Shown here in pieces: positions 6,748-7,059 of a DNA stretch of 7,059 nucleotides. Each line of letters starts with the position of its first letter. Within the stretch, counting starts at the first letter, position 1. The notes below the pieces were generated by a model that made no database searches, was not told the DNA's origin, and saw only the letters and a list, made by a program, of their open reading frames with translations. The stretch spans positions 1 through 7,059 of the forward strand of contig JAFPTE010000202.1 in assembly GCA_017400415.1 (NCBI GenBank). The letters are read 5' to 3'. This DNA comes from Oscillospiraceae bacterium (GTDB lineage Bacteria; Bacillota; Clostridia; Oscillospirales; Oscillospiraceae). The translations under genes and the position numbers were made by a program.

Positions 6748-7059
6748 TTGGACGCAAGAATCATAACCCCGGAGCTTGTCCGCCTGCCTGAAAGGCGGCA
6801 GGACACCCACAAGGGGGACTACGGCCGGGTGCTCATTGTGGCCGGCAGCGTGGGCTATACCGGCGCTGCGGCCCTTGCCGCCCGGGCAGCCGTCCGGTCC
6901 GGCGCCGGGCTGGTGTTCCTGACGGTGCCCCGGGACATATACGACATTGAGGCCATCAAGAATGACGAGGCCATGGTCTTTCCCCTGTCCTGCCGGGACG
7001 GGAAGATTACCGAGGCTGCCCCGGAGGAGGTCTTTGCCCCTTCCGGAAAGTACGACTGC
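6748..7059 (+). CDS. nnrD: ADP-dependent NAD(P)H-hydrate dehydratase, N-terminal part (runs off right edge)
   Basis: The first 104 codons of a protein of the YjeF C-terminal/NnrD family, usually about 280 residues when it stands alone. The enzyme uses ADP to dehydrate damaged S-NAD(P)HX back to NAD(P)H in the cytoplasm. The family start is clear: THKGDYGRVLIVAGSVGYTG (20-39), then AAALAARAAVRSGAGLVFLT (40-59) and VP, a ribokinase-like nucleotide-binding fold. Only a few residues precede this, so the NnrE epimerase domain that is often fused upstream is absent and must be supplied elsewhere. The start is read as TTG at 6748, one base after the pheT stop, with GGAG (6734-6737) ten bases upstream inside pheT. 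No ATG lies before the conserved region; the next in-frame ATG is far downstream of it. The tight junction suggests it is translated from the pheST message. Confidence 0.93.
   Translation, partial: MDARIITPELVRLPERRQDTHKGDYGRVLIVAGSVGYTGAAALAARAAVRSGAGLVFLTVPRDIYDIEAIKNDEAMVFPLSCRDGKITEAAPEEVFAPSGKYDC

Noticed and set aside
6778..6804. Several overlapping short hairpins in the first codons of nnrD (for example CCGCC with GGCGG)
   Set aside because: Short stems are frequent in GC-rich coding DNA, there is no T-rich tail, and the stretch encodes the start of the NnrD protein. It is not convincing as a terminator between pheT and nnrD.
4341..6812. An open frame of over 800 codons on the minus strand opposite pheT
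   Set aside because: It mirrors pheT almost exactly, its translation is low-complexity and rich in Gly, Ala, Val and His, and no domain is recognisable. GC-rich codon choice in pheT (few TTA, CTA and TCA triplets in the matching frame) explains why the opposite strand lacks stops.

Overview
The window is a GC-rich stretch (by eye well above 55% G+C) from the chromosome of an endospore-forming Firmicute. It carries a complete spore germinant-receptor gene set next to a Gram-positive type phenylalanyl-tRNA synthetase operon. High G+C combined with Clostridia-like germination genes suggests a gut Oscillospiraceae-type organism (the Oscillibacter/Flavonifractor kind). That assignment is inferred from overall character, not from a database match.

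Left half, minus strand, read from right to left: gerAA (3191 to 1761), gerAC (1776 to 1162), gerAB (1184 to 171) and the first 61 codons of a sleB-like spore cortex-lytic enzyme (184 to the window edge). Each gene overlaps the next by 14 to 23 bases, so this looks like one translationally coupled operon in the order A-C-B-sleB. It joins the inner-membrane germinant receptor, which senses nutrients, to a hydrolase that would degrade cortex peptidoglycan during germination. The GerAC lipoprotein is unusually short and appears to consist of the N-terminal half of the family only.

Centre, 3192 to 3318: a 127-base divergent intergenic region that is clearly more AT-rich than its surroundings. It holds a good housekeeping (sigma-A type) promoter for pheS on the plus strand. 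A weaker candidate forespore (sigma-G-like) promoter for the ger operon lies directly back to back with it on the minus strand. A perfect 6-base inverted repeat overlaps the pheS -10 box. There is no room for a T-box leader, the usual control of pheST in many Firmicutes.

Right half, plus strand: pheS (3319 to 4344) and pheT (4359 to 6746) encode the alpha and beta subunits of the phenylalanyl-tRNA synthetase heterotetramer. They are followed after a single base by the start of nnrD, an ADP-dependent NAD(P)H-hydrate dehydratase involved in metabolite repair, which runs off the right edge.

Most of the window is well-understood biology. I see no mobile element, CRISPR array, RNA gene or wholly novel system. 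The points worth a second look are the half-length GerAC, the placement of sleB inside the receptor operon, and the compact back-to-back promoter region.
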